A stretch of DNA of 64,000 nucleotides from Ruegeria sp. THAF57 (GCF_903914075.1 NZ_CAIWNQ010000003.1:310001-374000); one strand, 5' to 3'. Positions 55,802 to 64,000 are shown, counted from the first letter of the stretch. Program-made: numbers and translations. The notes: a model not told the origin generated them from the letters alone.

Positions 55802-56187
55802 TTCAGGGCTCCAATCGGGGGAATGCGGGCCGCGCAGTTTTTGCGGAAATGTTCAGGGCGTTCGCGCCATTTGACCAAGCCATCTTCGGTCGCAAGGTAC
55901 TTGGTCGCGCCTTCAACGATGGTTTCCACATGGTCGCTTTCATTCAGGTGCTCATACACGAACGTCCAGCGTTCGGGCCCACCGCGCAGAACGATGGAAC
56001 AGCCCTGATCGCAATTCGAAAGGCATTCCACGGCTTTCAGGACAACGCCCTCGGGCAGCTTGGCCTGTTCAAGGGCTTTGTGCAGCAATGCGCCGGGCCG
56101 CTGCGCGTCGTCTTCGACGGGCAGTCCTCGGCGACAGGTGGTGCAGACCAGCAGCTCGACTGGTGCAGTATCGGTCACGTCTCTCAT
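55798..56187 (-). CDS. DUF1636 thioredoxin-like metal/2Fe-2S protein
   Basis: A 129-aa DUF1636 protein with four conserved Cys in VCTTCRRGL and ECLSNCDQGCS, the spacing of thioredoxin-like [2Fe-2S] ferredoxins. Role unproven; the constant company of cobW suggests cobalt handling or redox support of corrin synthesis. ATG 56187 is used since upstream codons read into the riboswitch. First gene of the riboswitch-controlled operon. Confidence 0.88.
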   Translation of the reverse strand: MRDVTDTAPVELLVCTTCRRGLPVEDDAQRPGALLHKALEQAKLPEGVVLKAVECLSNCDQGCSIVLRGGPERWTFVYEHLNESDHVETIVEGATKYLATEDGLVKWRERPEHFRKNCAARIPPIGALK

Positions 56188-56284
56188 CCCCCCAAATCCT
56201 CTTTGTGGGGGACGGGGTCTCATGCGGGCCACGCGTTGCGACATGGACCCGACACCGGAACACCCCGTCCGGTTACATCTTCGG

Positions 56285-56475
56285 GCGCTGGCAGGTCTCC
56301 CGGCTTGCGGATATCGGGGCATAGCCCTGTCAGATGTCCTGCCTTCCCGACCTTATTGGCCAGTGGCTTTGGGCACCCTCTCCGGTCACGGTCGCGGGGG
56401 CGGCTGTGTTTCACGGAAGATCCGCTGACACATTCCCTTTTCATCCATCCTAAGATGGACACCAACGGATCGGAC
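56285..56475 (-). promoter_or_regulatory. cobalamin riboswitch
   Basis: On the minus strand the leader shows, in order, AAAAGGGAA (near 56440), the CCGCCCCCGCGACCGTGA segment, the B12 box GCCACTGG (complement of 56360-56367), GGGAAGGCAGGACAT, and the closing AAGCCGGGAGACCTGCC (56306-56290). This is the classical AdoCbl riboswitch order. It lies 100 bp ahead of DUF1636-cobW-cobN-cob genes, so cobalamin should repress the corrin operon. The rest of the 432-bp gap (56476-56619) shows no gene; it holds the promoters. Confidence 0.96.
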
Positions 56476-56619
56476 ATGCGGCACCCGGCAGGGGATTGTC
56501 AAGCGACTCGCAGATATCCGCGCTACCAGAGTGAAAAAGCGACCTGACAGCGTCGCTGGGCGGCATGACTTGGGGGCAAGCGTCATGCTGCCATGCCCTA
56601 AACAAGAGAGGTATGTCGC

Positions 56620-57576
56620 ATGAAGGTAGGCTTTATCGGGCTGGGCAATGTGGGTGGCAAACTGTCGGGATCCTTGCTTCGCAACGGGATCGACCTGACC
56701 GTACATGATCTGAATCCCAATCTGGTCGCTGAATTTGTAACGCGGGGTGCAAAGGCCGCCGAAAGTCCCGCACAGCTGATGCGCGATTGCGATGCGGTCA
56801 TTACCTGCCTGCCATCACCCGCCGCGTCGGATGCGGTGATGCAAGAGATGCTGCCCAATGTCCGTACCGGCAAGATCTGGATGGAGATGTCTACCACCGA
56901 CGAGGCCGAGGTCAAACGGCTGGGTGCCCTTGTAATCGAACGCGGGGGCGCAGCCGTGGATTGTCCTGTGTCGGGCGGGTGCCACCGCGCAGCGACGGGC
57001 AACATCTCGATCTTTGCGGGCTGCGACCGGGATACCTTTGAGCGTATCCTGCCATTTCTGACGACAATGGGCCGGCGCATCCTGCACACCGGCGAGCTCG
57101 GCTCGGCCTCGGTGCTGAAGGTTCTGACAAACTACCTGGCCACGGCGAATCTGATCACCTGCGCCGAAGCATTGGTTACCGCCAAGGCTGCCGGTATGGA
57201 CCTGAATACCACATATGAGGCCATCAAGATCTCTTCGGGTACATCCTTTGTCCATGAGACAGAAAGTCAGGTCATTTTGAACGGATCGCGGGATATCTCA
57301 TTCACAATGGACCTTGTGAAAAAGGACATCGGTCTGTTTCAGGAGGTGGCAGACCGCGCCGGTGTTCCGCTTGAAATGAACCCGCTGATGATCCGAATTT
57401 TTGACGACGCCATCGCACGTTATGGAGAGCGGGAGCTTTCGCCGAACATTATCCGGCGCCTGGAGGATGCGACTGGGCTGGATGTCAGCGCCCCAGGGTT
57501 TCCGCCCGAGATGGAAGACGACGAACCCGAAGAGCCAGGGTACGAGGTCGTCCCTCAGGGTCGCAACGCCGTTTAG
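56620..57576 (+). CDS. NAD(P)-dependent beta-hydroxyacid dehydrogenase
   Basis: A 318-aa 3-hydroxyisobutyrate dehydrogenase-family protein. Rossmann GFIGLGNVGGKLSGSLL; substrate loop DCPVSGGCHRAATG; catalytic Lys in SASVLKVLTNYLATAN. The acidic C-terminal tail (EMEDDEPEEP, residues about 298-307) is unusual. Substrate unknown; divergent from the riboswitch operon with no evident pathway link. Confidence 0.9.
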   Translation: MKVGFIGLGNVGGKLSGSLLRNGIDLTVHDLNPNLVAEFVTRGAKAAESPAQLMRDCDAVITCLPSPAASDAVMQEMLPNVRTGKIWMEMSTTDEAEVKRLGALVIERGGAAVDCPVSGGCHRAATGNISIFAGCDRDTFERILPFLTTMGRRILHTGELGSASVLKVLTNYLATANLITCAEALVTAKAAGMDLNTTYEAIKISSGTSFVHETESQVILNGSRDISFTMDLVKKDIGLFQEVADRAGVPLEMNPLMIRIFDDAIARYGERELSPNIIRRLEDATGLDVSAPGFPPEMEDDEPEEPGYEVVPQGRNAV

Positions 57577-57761
57577 TTATTCATGAAATCCGTCACCTTG
57601 CCGCCGCGCGCTTGTCCACTGGGCACGCAGCGGTTCTCCTGTGGGCAGGATCGCTTTTCTGGCGACAGAAGCAGGGTAAGGCCTGCGGAAAAAATGCCAT
57701 TTTCTGAGGGTCTTAGGCGCGGGGAGGGCACTATTGCCAGTGTACCACACCCGAGCACCAC
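57573..57761 (-). CDS. possible small ORF downstream of tRNA-Cys
   Basis: A 62-codon frame from GTG, with two Cys-x5-Cys (SCPQENRCVPSGQ) and a GC-rich third position in its 3' half. No recognisable SD. It may be coding or chance; no family recognised. Confidence 0.25.
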   Translation of the reverse strand: MVLGCGTLAIVPSPRLRPSENGIFSAGLTLLLSPEKRSCPQENRCVPSGQARGGKVTDFMNN

Positions 57762-57789
57762 AGGGCTAAGTCAATGATTTGGCAAAAAT

Positions 57790-57863
57790 TGGAGGCGAGT
57801 ACCGGAATCGAACCGGTGTACACGGATTTGCAATCCGCTGCGTCACCACTCCGCCAACTCGCC
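57790..57863 (-). tRNA. tRNA-Cys (GCA)
   Basis: A cloverleaf on the minus strand: acceptor GGCGAGT/ACTCGCC, anticodon loop ATTGCAAAT (GCA, bases 57831-57829), T-arm CCGGTTCGATTCCGG, discriminator T and encoded CCA (57792-57790). The flanking gaps (57577-57789 and 57864-58088) hold no confident gene. Confidence 0.97.
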
Positions 57864-58088
57864 TTTTCAAGTAAAATCAAATACTTGTCGTGGTGTGGGG
57901 GGCGTTTTAACAGCTTTCGTCTGGGGCGTCCAGAGGGGCGCCTCAAAAATTCATGCAGAACGCCTTGGCTGGTTGTAGATACTCGGGAAATATTGGTTCT
58001 GCGGCAAAAGTTCTCTGTGCTGGCCGTTGCTGGTTCCGCCCTGATATGGCACAAGCGCATCATCCAAGGGAAAGATACGAGCGATCCA

Positions 58089-58742
58089 ATGACAGACTTC
58101 GCAGCCCGCCGCCGCACGATGGTTGATACACAGATCCGACCCTCTGATGTGACCAAGTTTCCCATTATCGACGCGATGTTGAACGTGAGGCGAGAGAACT
58201 TCGTGCCGGATTCCCAGCGCGAGGCGGCTTATGTCGAAGGATTGGTAGATATGGGTGCGGGGCGCTGTATGCTAGAGCCCAGGACTCTGGCTAAGATATT
58301 GGATGCACTTAACATTTCAAATGATGAGATTGTTTTGGATGTCGGCTCGGCTATGGGGTATTCGACAGCAGTTGCGGCGCGGATGGCGCAATTGGTTGTC
58401 GGAGTCGAGGAAGACGAGGACCTTGCGGCCGAGTCTCAGACCGTCCTTATGGAGGCGGACGCAGACAACGCCATCGTGCATGTCGGACCGTTGGCGCAAG
58501 GTGCGACAGAGCATGGGCCTTACGACGTGATCATGATCCAGGGCGGGGTCGAGCAGGTGCCAGACGCCATTATTGATCAGCTCAAAGAACACGGCCGGAT
58601 TGCTTGCCTTTTCATGGAAGGTGAGCTGGGAACGGTTCGCATCGGCCATAAATCCGGAGGTCGGGTGACCTGGCGCCATGCTTTTAATGCCAACGCGCCG
58701 GTATTGCAGGCATTTTCCGCGGATCGTGCATTTTCGCTATAA
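58089..58742 (+). CDS. protein-L-isoaspartate O-methyltransferase-like protein
   Basis: A 217-aa class I SAM methyltransferase of the Pcm family: MVDTQIRPSDVTKFPIIDAM at the N-terminus, SAM loop VLDVGSAMGYSTAVAARM. The Pcm active-site motif (normally ALPIGxGQTISQP) reads VDMGAGRCMLEP, so the catalytic Ser/Thr is missing and isoaspartyl repair is doubtful. The frame runs upstream through the tRNA, but the homologous start is ATG 58089. Synteny with tolC and a popZ-like gene is typical of alphaproteobacteria. Confidence 0.85.
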   Translation: MTDFAARRRTMVDTQIRPSDVTKFPIIDAMLNVRRENFVPDSQREAAYVEGLVDMGAGRCMLEPRTLAKILDALNISNDEIVLDVGSAMGYSTAVAARMAQLVVGVEEDEDLAAESQTVLMEADADNAIVHVGPLAQGATEHGPYDVIMIQGGVEQVPDAIIDQLKEHGRIACLFMEGELGTVRIGHKSGGRVTWRHAFNANAPVLQAFSADRAFSL

Positions 58743-58785
58743 TTCTACGGCAGATTATTCTGCTGCCTTGATTAGTTGAAAGCAA

Positions 58786-58802
58786 AGGCGCAAACTGCGC
58801 CT
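58786..58802. repeat. short hairpin between pcm-like gene and tolC
   Basis: A perfect 7-bp stem AGGCGCA/TGCGCCT with a 3-nt loop, followed by AGGGCTGCGTAATTTT. Could be a weak terminator or leader structure; there is no clean T-run. Confidence 0.35.
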
Positions 58803-58837
58803 AGGGCTGCGTAATTTTGATTTGAGAGGATTTCGTT

Positions 58838-60256
58838 ATGAGTTCAAAGTCGGGAGGTAAGCTGGTCAAGGCCTTGGCGCTGACGGCTGGTATCGCACTC
58901 AGCGTTGTTCCGGGACGGGCGGTTTGGGCAGATAATCTGACCGACGCTTTCATTGGTGCATATAACACAAGCGGATTGCTGGAACAGAACCGCGCGCTGC
59001 TGCGTGCAGCAGACGAAGATGTGGCAATTGCCCTGTCTGCGCTGCGGCCGATCATCAACTGGACGGTGCAAGTCAGTCAGGATTACACGCGTTCCACCAC
59101 GGATGACGTCGTAGTCAGGAACGAACCATCGTCCTTTTTCACCGGATTGACGCTGAGCCAATTGATTTATGATGGCGGCTTCTCGGTTCTGGGCAAACAG
59201 TCTGCGCAGGAAATCGTTCTGTCCACCCGTCAGAACCTGATTGATATTGAACAGCTTGTCCTGTTCCGCGCCGTGAATGCGTATCTGGAAGTCGTTCTTC
59301 AAGAAGAAACCGTTCAGATTCAGCTCAACGATGTCGATGTGTCTTCCGAGGAACTCCGGGCCTCTCAGGATCGTTTCGACGTGGGCGAAGTCACACGAAC
59401 CGACGTTGCGTTGTCCCAAGCGCAGCTTGCCAGTGCTCAGGCGGAACTTGCCATTGCTCGCGGTAACCTGAGCCGCGCGCAGGCGGAATATGTGAACGCC
59501 GTGGGTAAAGCGCCGGGTGCAACAGCGGGCCAACCCAGCCTGCCGAACCTATCTGGCTCAGAATCTGAAGCGATCGCCTTCGCTCAGCGGAACCACCCCG
59601 CAATTCTGGCCGCTCAGCACGAGGTGCGAGCCTTTGATCTGGCCGTGCAGCAGCAGCGTGCCAACCTTGGTCCGAACGTAAGCCTGAACGCGGATGCGGG
59701 TATTCGCGAAAGCTATGACAATGATGACAACCTCGAAGACGCGTCGATTTCGCTGAACTTCAACCAGCCGATCTATGCTGGTGGTCGTTTGGCGGCAAAC
59801 GTGCGTCGGTCCATGGCGACCCGTGACGCCTCGCGAGCAAACCTGTTGAACGTGCAAAAAGACATCACGCAGGGCGTGGCAGATGCCTATGCGCGTTTTC
59901 AGGCCGCAACTGCAAGCCTGAGAGCGTCGACGGAACAGGTTCGCGCCTCGCAGGTCGCGTTTGACGGTATCCGGGAAGAGGCGACATTGGGCGCTCGGAC
60001 CACGCTGGACGTTCTGAACGCTCAGCAGGACTTGCTGAACGCGCAGTTGACCGAGGTTGGTTCACGCACAGAGCGGTCACGTGCGGCCTATGATTTGCTG
60101 CAGGCCCAAGGTCTGCTAACGGCCGAGCGGCTCGGTCTTGCTGTGCAGATCTATGACCCGACGCTCTACTACAACCTGGTCAAGCGCGCACCGGCGCAGG
60201 TCAGCAAGCAGAGCAAGGATCTGGATCGCGTGCTGAAAGCGTTGCGTCGCGACTAA
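58838..60256 (+). CDS. tolC: TolC-family outer-membrane efflux protein
   Basis: A 472-aa outer-membrane channel for tripartite efflux or type I secretion. Signal peptide about 1-31 (ending RAVWA); two OEP repeats with long helices (EEVGEVTRTDVALSQAQLASAQAEL-like segment, and TLGARTTLDVLNAQQDLLNA in the second). ATG 58838 has SD GAGAGG. Between the Pcm-like and PopZ-like genes. Confidence 0.95.
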   Translation: MSSKSGGKLVKALALTAGIALSVVPGRAVWADNLTDAFIGAYNTSGLLEQNRALLRAADEDVAIALSALRPIINWTVQVSQDYTRSTTDDVVVRNEPSSFFTGLTLSQLIYDGGFSVLGKQSAQEIVLSTRQNLIDIEQLVLFRAVNAYLEVVLQEETVQIQLNDVDVSSEELRASQDRFDVGEVTRTDVALSQAQLASAQAELAIARGNLSRAQAEYVNAVGKAPGATAGQPSLPNLSGSESEAIAFAQRNHPAILAAQHEVRAFDLAVQQQRANLGPNVSLNADAGIRESYDNDDNLEDASISLNFNQPIYAGGRLAANVRRSMATRDASRANLLNVQKDITQGVADAYARFQAATASLRASTEQVRASQVAFDGIREEATLGARTTLDVLNAQQDLLNAQLTEVGSRTERSRAAYDLLQAQGLLTAERLGLAVQIYDPTLYYNLVKRAPAQVSKQSKDLDRVLKALRRD

Positions 60257-60331
60257 GGGTCCAAGCTGACGGTTGTGAGGTCCGAAGTGTTTGGCTACAC
60301 TCGATTCTGAGGACAGAGTGGTAGTGAAAAG

Positions 60332-61072
60332 ATGACGGACAAGGTGGTAAACGGGAGCGTAGAGGACGTTTTGTCCTCTATCAAACGGCTGGTCGGTGAA
60401 GAAGGCCGCAAGATCCCGGACCTTGTTCCAACAGCCATGTCCAGAAAGCCGGGTCGCTTGGTCCTGACGGATGCTTTGCGTGTTAGCGAAGCAGCAGAAG
60501 ACGAAGACGAGGCGGAACCCAAGGCGAAATACACCGCGGATGCGTCCATCAAGCCAATGGTCCTGCGTGCCAGCGACATTGTTAAGCGTGACGAACCTGT
60601 CGCCGAAGAACAGCAAAGCCCTGATCCAGCGGATAGTCTGAGTGCGAAGATCGAGGCGCTGGAAGCCGCAATTGCCCGCACCGAAGATCAGTGGGAGCCG
60701 GACGGCGATAGCGAGGACGAGTATTCCGGCACGCGCACGACGTCGCTGGAATGGAGCGCGGATGAGGAAGCAAGCAGCGCCAAGGAAGACGTCCACGCCG
60801 ATAATGATGACTCTGCGCCCGAGGCCGAACCCCAGGTTTCCGAAACGAAGGCAATGTTCATTCGCGATCCCGAAGTGACCGCTGCCGCTGTATCATCCAC
60901 TGAACAGCCCAGGGACGTAACCGCCCTTGATGAGGTCGCGTTACGTGACCTGATAGCGCTGGTTGTGCGTGAGGAACTGCAAGGCGTTCTGGGTGAGCGG
61001 ATTACGCGCAACGTCCGCAAAATGGTCCGGCGCGAGATTTATCGAGCGCTTGCCGAACACAAGCCGGATTGA
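60332..61072 (+). CDS. PopZ-like polar organising protein candidate
   Basis: A 246-aa acidic, mostly disordered protein with the three-part PopZ/DUF2497 plan. A short N-terminal helix (residues 8-25, VEDVLSSIKRLVGEE) resembles the PopZ client-binding helix. A long Asp/Glu/Pro-rich linker (about 50-195) follows. The C-terminal helical region (200-243, LRDLIALVVREELQGVLGER then NVRKMVRREIYRAL) resembles the oligomerisation domain. Downstream of pcm-like and tolC, as is popZ in many alphaproteobacteria. Overall identity to Caulobacter PopZ is low by eye. Confidence 0.7.
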   Translation: MTDKVVNGSVEDVLSSIKRLVGEEGRKIPDLVPTAMSRKPGRLVLTDALRVSEAAEDEDEAEPKAKYTADASIKPMVLRASDIVKRDEPVAEEQQSPDPADSLSAKIEALEAAIARTEDQWEPDGDSEDEYSGTRTTSLEWSADEEASSAKEDVHADNDDSAPEAEPQVSETKAMFIRDPEVTAAAVSSTEQPRDVTALDEVALRDLIALVVREELQGVLGERITRNVRKMVRREIYRALAEHKPD

Positions 61073-61075
61073 TCG

Positions 61076-62533
61076 TTATCCGCGCGTAGGACTCTCTGCA
61101 AGGTCCAGCAGTTGATCCAGGTTCATATGCGTTTCAAGATGGTCCGCCAACGCGTCGAGTGTGTCCTCAACCCCATCTTCATAACCCAAATCCGATGCTG
61201 CGCCGAGCTGTGACAAGTAGCTGGCGCGAAATGCGTCAGAAGAGAAGATGCCATGCAAATAGCTGCCACGAATGCGGCCGGACTTGTCAGTGGCGCCTTC
61301 TGGCCGCCCGTCGATTTCCAGCCAAGCGCGTCGGCAATCGGCCCCCTCTGTTTTACCCATGTGAATTTCATAACCCTGTACAGGGTCGCCGCCTGGAACA
61401 GTTCGGGCGCTGCGCAGGGTGAGCGTCTTTTGTCCCGACATCACCGTGTCGACATCTAATAGGCCCAAGCCTTCGACAGTCCCCTGGCGACCATCCACCC
61501 CTTCCGGGTCCGCGATCGTCTTGCCCAGCATTTGATACCCGCCACACAAGCCCAAGACATGACCGCCCCGACGAACATGTGCAAATAGATCCACATCCCA
61601 GCCCTGAGCGCGGAAATAAGCCAGATCGCCGATGGTCGATTTGCTGCCCGGCAAAAGCACCAGATCGGCGTCTCCGGGCAGAGCGCGACCAGCAGGCACG
61701 ATCTCTACGGTGATGCCCGGTTCGGCGGACAGGGGGTCAAGATCGTCGAAATTCGCCATCCTCTCCAGTTGCGGGACCACGACTTTACAGGCCCCACCGC
61801 TGTGCGAGCGGATATCCATCATGTCTTCGGCTGGAAGACGCCACGCATCATGGAACCAAGGAACGACGCCCAAACAGGGCCATCCGGTTCGCGCTGCTAT
61901 GTCATCTCGTCCTTCGTCAAACAGTGAAACATCACCCTTAAAGCGGTTAACCACAAAGCCCCTGATCATAGCCAGATCGCTCGCATCAAGCACGGCCTGG
62001 GTTCCAACGATCTGGGCAATGACGCCGCCGCGATGGATGTCACCGACCAGAACCACAGGAACCCCCGCAGCACAGGCGAAGCCCATGTTGGCAATATCGC
62101 CCTTGCGCAGGTTGGTTTCCGCCGGGCTTCCAGCGCCTTCTATCAGCACCAGATCGGCATCGTCGCATAACCTGTCAAAGCTTTCCAAGGCAGCACTCAG
62201 CAGCTTGGACTTGTCCTTGCGGTAATCTCCGGCTTTCATCGTCCCGGCGCGTTGGCCCTGTACGACAATCTGAGCGCCGGTATCCGTTTCAGGTTTCAGC
62301 AGAATCGGGTTCATGTCAGTATGCGTCGGCCGTTTGGCAGCGCGGGCCTGTAATGCCTGCGCCCGTCCGATCTCACCGCCGTTCTCGGTGACGGCGGCAT
62401 TGTTTGACATGTTTTGCGGCTTGAACGGTGCGACACGCAGGCCGCGCCGCGTATAGGCCCGGGCCAGCCCTGCCACCAGAACCGACTTGCCGACATTGCT
62501 GCCGGTGCCCTGAATCATGATGGCGCGAACCAT
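61076..62533 (-). CDS. cobQ: cobyric acid synthase
   Basis: A 485-aa glutamine-dependent amidase converting adenosyl-cobyrinic a,c-diamide to cobyric acid (b, d, e, g amides). N-terminal DTBS-like P-loop [45 protein letters not shown]-terminal GATase with nucleophile Cys in [10 protein letters not shown] and His in [11 protein letters not shown] 62533. Apart from the main cob operon; no second riboswitch seen in its 62-bp upstream gap. Confidence 0.97.
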   Translation of the reverse strand: MVRAIMIQGTGSNVGKSVLVAGLARAYTRRGLRVAPFKPQNMSNNAAVTENGGEIGRAQALQARAAKRPTHTDMNPILLKPETDTGAQIVVQGQRAGTMKAGDYRKDKSKLLSAALESFDRLCDDADLVLIEGAGSPAETNLRKGDIANMGFACAAGVPVVLVGDIHRGGVIAQIVGTQAVLDASDLAMIRGFVVNRFKGDVSLFDEGRDDIAARTGWPCLGVVPWFHDAWRLPAEDMMDIRSHSGGACKVVVPQLERMANFDDLDPLSAEPGITVEIVPAGRALPGDADLVLLPGSKSTIGDLAYFRAQGWDVDLFAHVRRGGHVLGLCGGYQMLGKTIADPEGVDGRQGTVEGLGLLDVDTVMSGQKTLTLRSARTVPGGDPVQGYEIHMGKTEGADCRRAWLEIDGRPEGATDKSGRIRGSYLHGIFSSDAFRASYLSQLGAASDLGYEDGVEDTLDALADHLETHMNLDQLLDLAESPTRG

Positions 62534-62595
62534 GCCGAGTCTCCTATAACCTGAAGGGCACATGACCCGATTTGATGGCTGAGGAAAAGCCCCGG

Positions 62596-63165
62596 ATGAA
62601 CACACCTGCACATCTTTTGATCGGGGCTGCGGCTTTCGCAAATCCTCCGCGGGGGCGGATTTTGTGGGCTGCTTTGCTGGGCTCTGCGCTGCCGGATGTG
62701 TCGCTTTACCTGATGGCTGGGGTGTCCCTGTTCATTTTGGGGATTCCTGAGCAGGTGGTTTTCGGTCAGCTTTACTATTCTTCGGAATGGCAGACCGTAT
62801 TCGCCGTCGACAATTCATTTTTTGTTTGGGGATTGGCGCTATTTGCTGGGGTTTGGTTCCGTATCAGGCCGCTAATCGTTGGCGCGTCGGCTGGCTTGCT
62901 GCATTTGTTACTGGACTTTCTATTGCATGCCGGGGACGGGCGGCCCCAGTTCTGGCCATTCAGCTCGTGGGTCTTTGACAGCCCAGTCAGTTATTGGGAC
63001 AGCGCGCACCACGCCTTTTGGGTGGCACCTGTGTCATTGACAGTGTGCGCGGTGTCTTATCTGTTACTGTGGCGGCGGGGCATGGCATGGTCGGCGAAGG
63101 TGTTTTTTGCCATGATGCTGTGCGCCGAGGTTTGGGTTGCGCGACAGTGGTTGCTGTTTTTCTGA
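62596..63165 (+). CDS. YdjM/DUF457-like membrane protein
   Basis: A 189-aa inner-membrane protein with several hydrophobic helices and the His/Asp pattern of membrane metal-dependent hydrolase-like proteins ([44 protein letters not shown]). Function unknown. ATG 62596 has a GAGG 11 nt upstream. Divergent from cobQ, so often annotated with it, but a role in cobalamin is not shown. Confidence 0.85.
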   Translation: MNTPAHLLIGAAAFANPPRGRILWAALLGSALPDVSLYLMAGVSLFILGIPEQVVFGQLYYSSEWQTVFAVDNSFFVWGLALFAGVWFRIRPLIVGASAGLLHLLLDFLLHAGDGRPQFWPFSSWVFDSPVSYWDSAHHAFWVAPVSLTVCAVSYLLLWRRGMAWSAKVFFAMMLCAEVWVARQWLLFF

Positions 63166-63185
63166 CGCAACGCTTGGGGCAAACG

Positions 63186-63218
63186 AAAAGCGCGCTCCAG
63201 TGGCAGGAGCGCGCTTTT
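63186..63218. terminator. bidirectional intrinsic terminator
   Basis: A perfect 13-bp stem (AAAAGCGCGCTCC / GGAGCGCGCTTTT) with a 7-nt loop and T-run, between the convergent genes ending at 63165 and 63240. Confidence 0.9.
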
Positions 63219-63239
63219 TCATCCGACCAGAAGTTTGGA

Positions 63240-63560
63240 TCAGGCTGCTTCTGCCTGTTGTGCGGCGTTGCGACGCTCGCTCTCTTCACGCGACAGGGCG
63301 ACCGAGGTGCGTACACCACGACCAACGAACTCCATCAGTCCGCTGACAACGCGTTCGTTCGGGTCAATCCCTGCACAAGACAGGACCTCGCGACCATCGC
63401 GCGAGCGGGCCCACCGAGCGATTTGTTCGGGGCCATTGCCGTACTTTTTATCGTCGGCGATTGCGTCATCCAGTGCAGCCAACACAACGGCTGCGAAAAG
63501 TTTACGAGCACGGTTGCCTTGCTCATTGTTAAAGGCGGTGCCGTCAACGAAATCTCTCAT
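63240..63560 (-). CDS. small conserved Rhodobacteraceae protein (DUF6280-like)
   Basis: A 106-aa soluble, largely helical protein (MRDFVDGTAFNNEQGNRARK; AALDDAIADDKKYG; IARWARSRDGREVLSCAGI) that I recognise as highly conserved among roseobacters; function unknown. SD GGAAGA precedes ATG 63560. Own terminator downstream. Confidence 0.85.
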   Translation of the reverse strand: MRDFVDGTAFNNEQGNRARKLFAAVVLAALDDAIADDKKYGNGPEQIARWARSRDGREVLSCAGIDPNERVVSGLMEFVGRGVRTSVALSREESERRNAAQQAEAA

Positions 63561-63676
63561 CTCGTCTTCCTTGTTGTTCTTGCTCTTGCATTTTCGGCGT
63601 GACGGTCCTTATGACCGATTAAGTGCGATTCGGATACACCTAATATGCATAGTTGCGTTGCGTCATTTGCATGGCT

Positions 63677-63692
63677 TGCTGCAGCTGCAGCA
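63677..63692. repeat. 16-bp perfect palindrome TGCTGCAGCTGCAGCA
   Basis: Lies in the 218-bp divergent gap between the small conserved gene and efp. Could be an operator; no regulator assigned. Confidence 0.4.
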
Positions 63693-63778
63693 CAAGGTCT
63701 CGTTGTCTTGCCAGGTGCAGCCACGCCAGATATAGGGAGCGCAACTTACGCATCAACCGTTTGTGAAGGATTTATGTA

Positions 63779-64000
63779 ATGCCCAAGATAAATGGGAACG
63801 AAATTCGCCCCGGCAATGTGCTTGAGCATAATGACGGTCTGTGGGCAGCCGTAAAAGTCGATCATGTAAAGCCCGGAAAAGGCGGTGCTTTTGCGCAAGT
63901 CGAATTGCGCAACCTGCGGAATGGGTCAAAATTGAACGAACGGTTCCGTTCGGCGGATAAAGTTGAACGTGTGCGGCTAGAGCAGAAGGACCAGCAGTTC
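63779..64000 (+). CDS. efp: elongation factor P, 3'-truncated by window edge
   Basis: The first 74 codons of EF-P, which relieves ribosome stalling at polyproline. [20 protein letters not shown] opens the KOW-like domain I; the modified-loop lysine lies in VKPGKGGAF, with PGKGGA intact; then [27 protein letters not shown] 9 nt before ATG 63779. The frame continues past the window end. Confidence 0.97.
   Translation, partial: MPKINGNEIRPGNVLEHNDGLWAAVKVDHVKPGKGGAFAQVELRNLRNGSKLNERFRSADKVERVRLEQKDQQF

Noticed and set aside
54704-56008. Plus-strand 434-codon frame opposite cobW
   Set aside because: Antisense to the cobW and DUF1636 genes, whose P-loop and Cys motifs are intact; no SD and biased composition.
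57774-58088. N-terminal extension of the Pcm-like gene
   Set aside because: It would read through tRNA-Cys, and Pcm homology begins just after ATG 58089.
1-64000. CRISPR array, prophage, insertion sequence or integrative element
   Set aside because: No spaced direct repeats, transposase, integrase, terminal inverted repeats or tRNA-bordered duplication could be found; the single tRNA-Cys shows no adjacent integrase gene.

Overview
The window looks like chromosomal DNA of a marine alphaproteobacterium of the Rhodobacteraceae (Roseobacter group). Evidence: high GC coding bias, the O2-dependent cobalamin pathway (CobG/CobF/CobN type), a two-gene-fused Pha/Mrp antiporter, an alphaproteobacterial OPG operon (opgC-opgG-opgH), a pcm-like/tolC/popZ-like neighbourhood, and many ATGA-type start/stop overlaps. 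I saw no insertion sequence, prophage, CRISPR array or rRNA. One tRNA (Cys, GCA) is present. Both edges cut genes: deoB at the left, efp at the right.

Layout. 1-2620 (+): nucleoside salvage, deoB-add-upp. 2626-5377: a membrane protein that looks like a catalytically dead M48 peptidase, then a DMT exporter coupled to a small sulfotransferase. 5492-13360 (-): a fatty-acid beta-oxidation cluster (fadJ-like, cupin, thiolase, GST, a 70-aa protein, acyl-CoA dehydrogenase) headed by two MerR regulators. A strong MerR-style promoter/operator lies at 12793-12823. 13474-15733 (+): two hotdog thioesterases and a MATE transporter. 15730-17889 (-): ArsC-like protein, pyrD, DUF1330, DUF952. 17998-22017: secreted 5'-nucleotidase, TPR-sulfotransferase, SRAP protein. 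22062-25264: mnmH and a NAD/FAD oxidoreductase-selD fusion meeting tail to tail, that is, selenium use for tRNA 2-selenouridine. 25269-31196 (-): pha/mrp cation/proton antiporter operon, running straight into selD. 31419-32704 (+): membrane rhodanese plus secreted esterase. 32715-37293 (-): osmoregulated periplasmic glucan operon, preceded by a TTC38-like protein. 38881-42208 (-): CoA transferase with a ThDP enzyme, and a periplasmic DUF302 protein.

42352-56475 is a nearly complete corrin-ring operon on the minus strand, read from right to left: cobalamin riboswitch, DUF1636, cobW, cobN, cobG, cobH, cobI, cobJ, [cobK on the opposite strand], cobL, cobE, cobM, cobB, cobA, cobF. cobQ lies 5 kb further right (61076-62533). 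56620-64000 holds a hydroxyacid dehydrogenase, tRNA-Cys, a Pcm-like methyltransferase, tolC, a PopZ-like polar-organiser candidate, a YdjM-like membrane protein, a small Rhodobacteraceae protein and the start of efp.

No wholly new multi-gene system stands out. The best leads are a divergent PopZ candidate, cobK embedded antisense within the cob operon, the MerR operator driving the fad cluster, the M48 pseudopeptidase, an Add enzyme with a mixed adenine/adenosine signature, a Pcm homologue lacking the usual active-site motif, and a coupled ThDP enzyme/CoA-transferase pair with a non-canonical ThDP motif.
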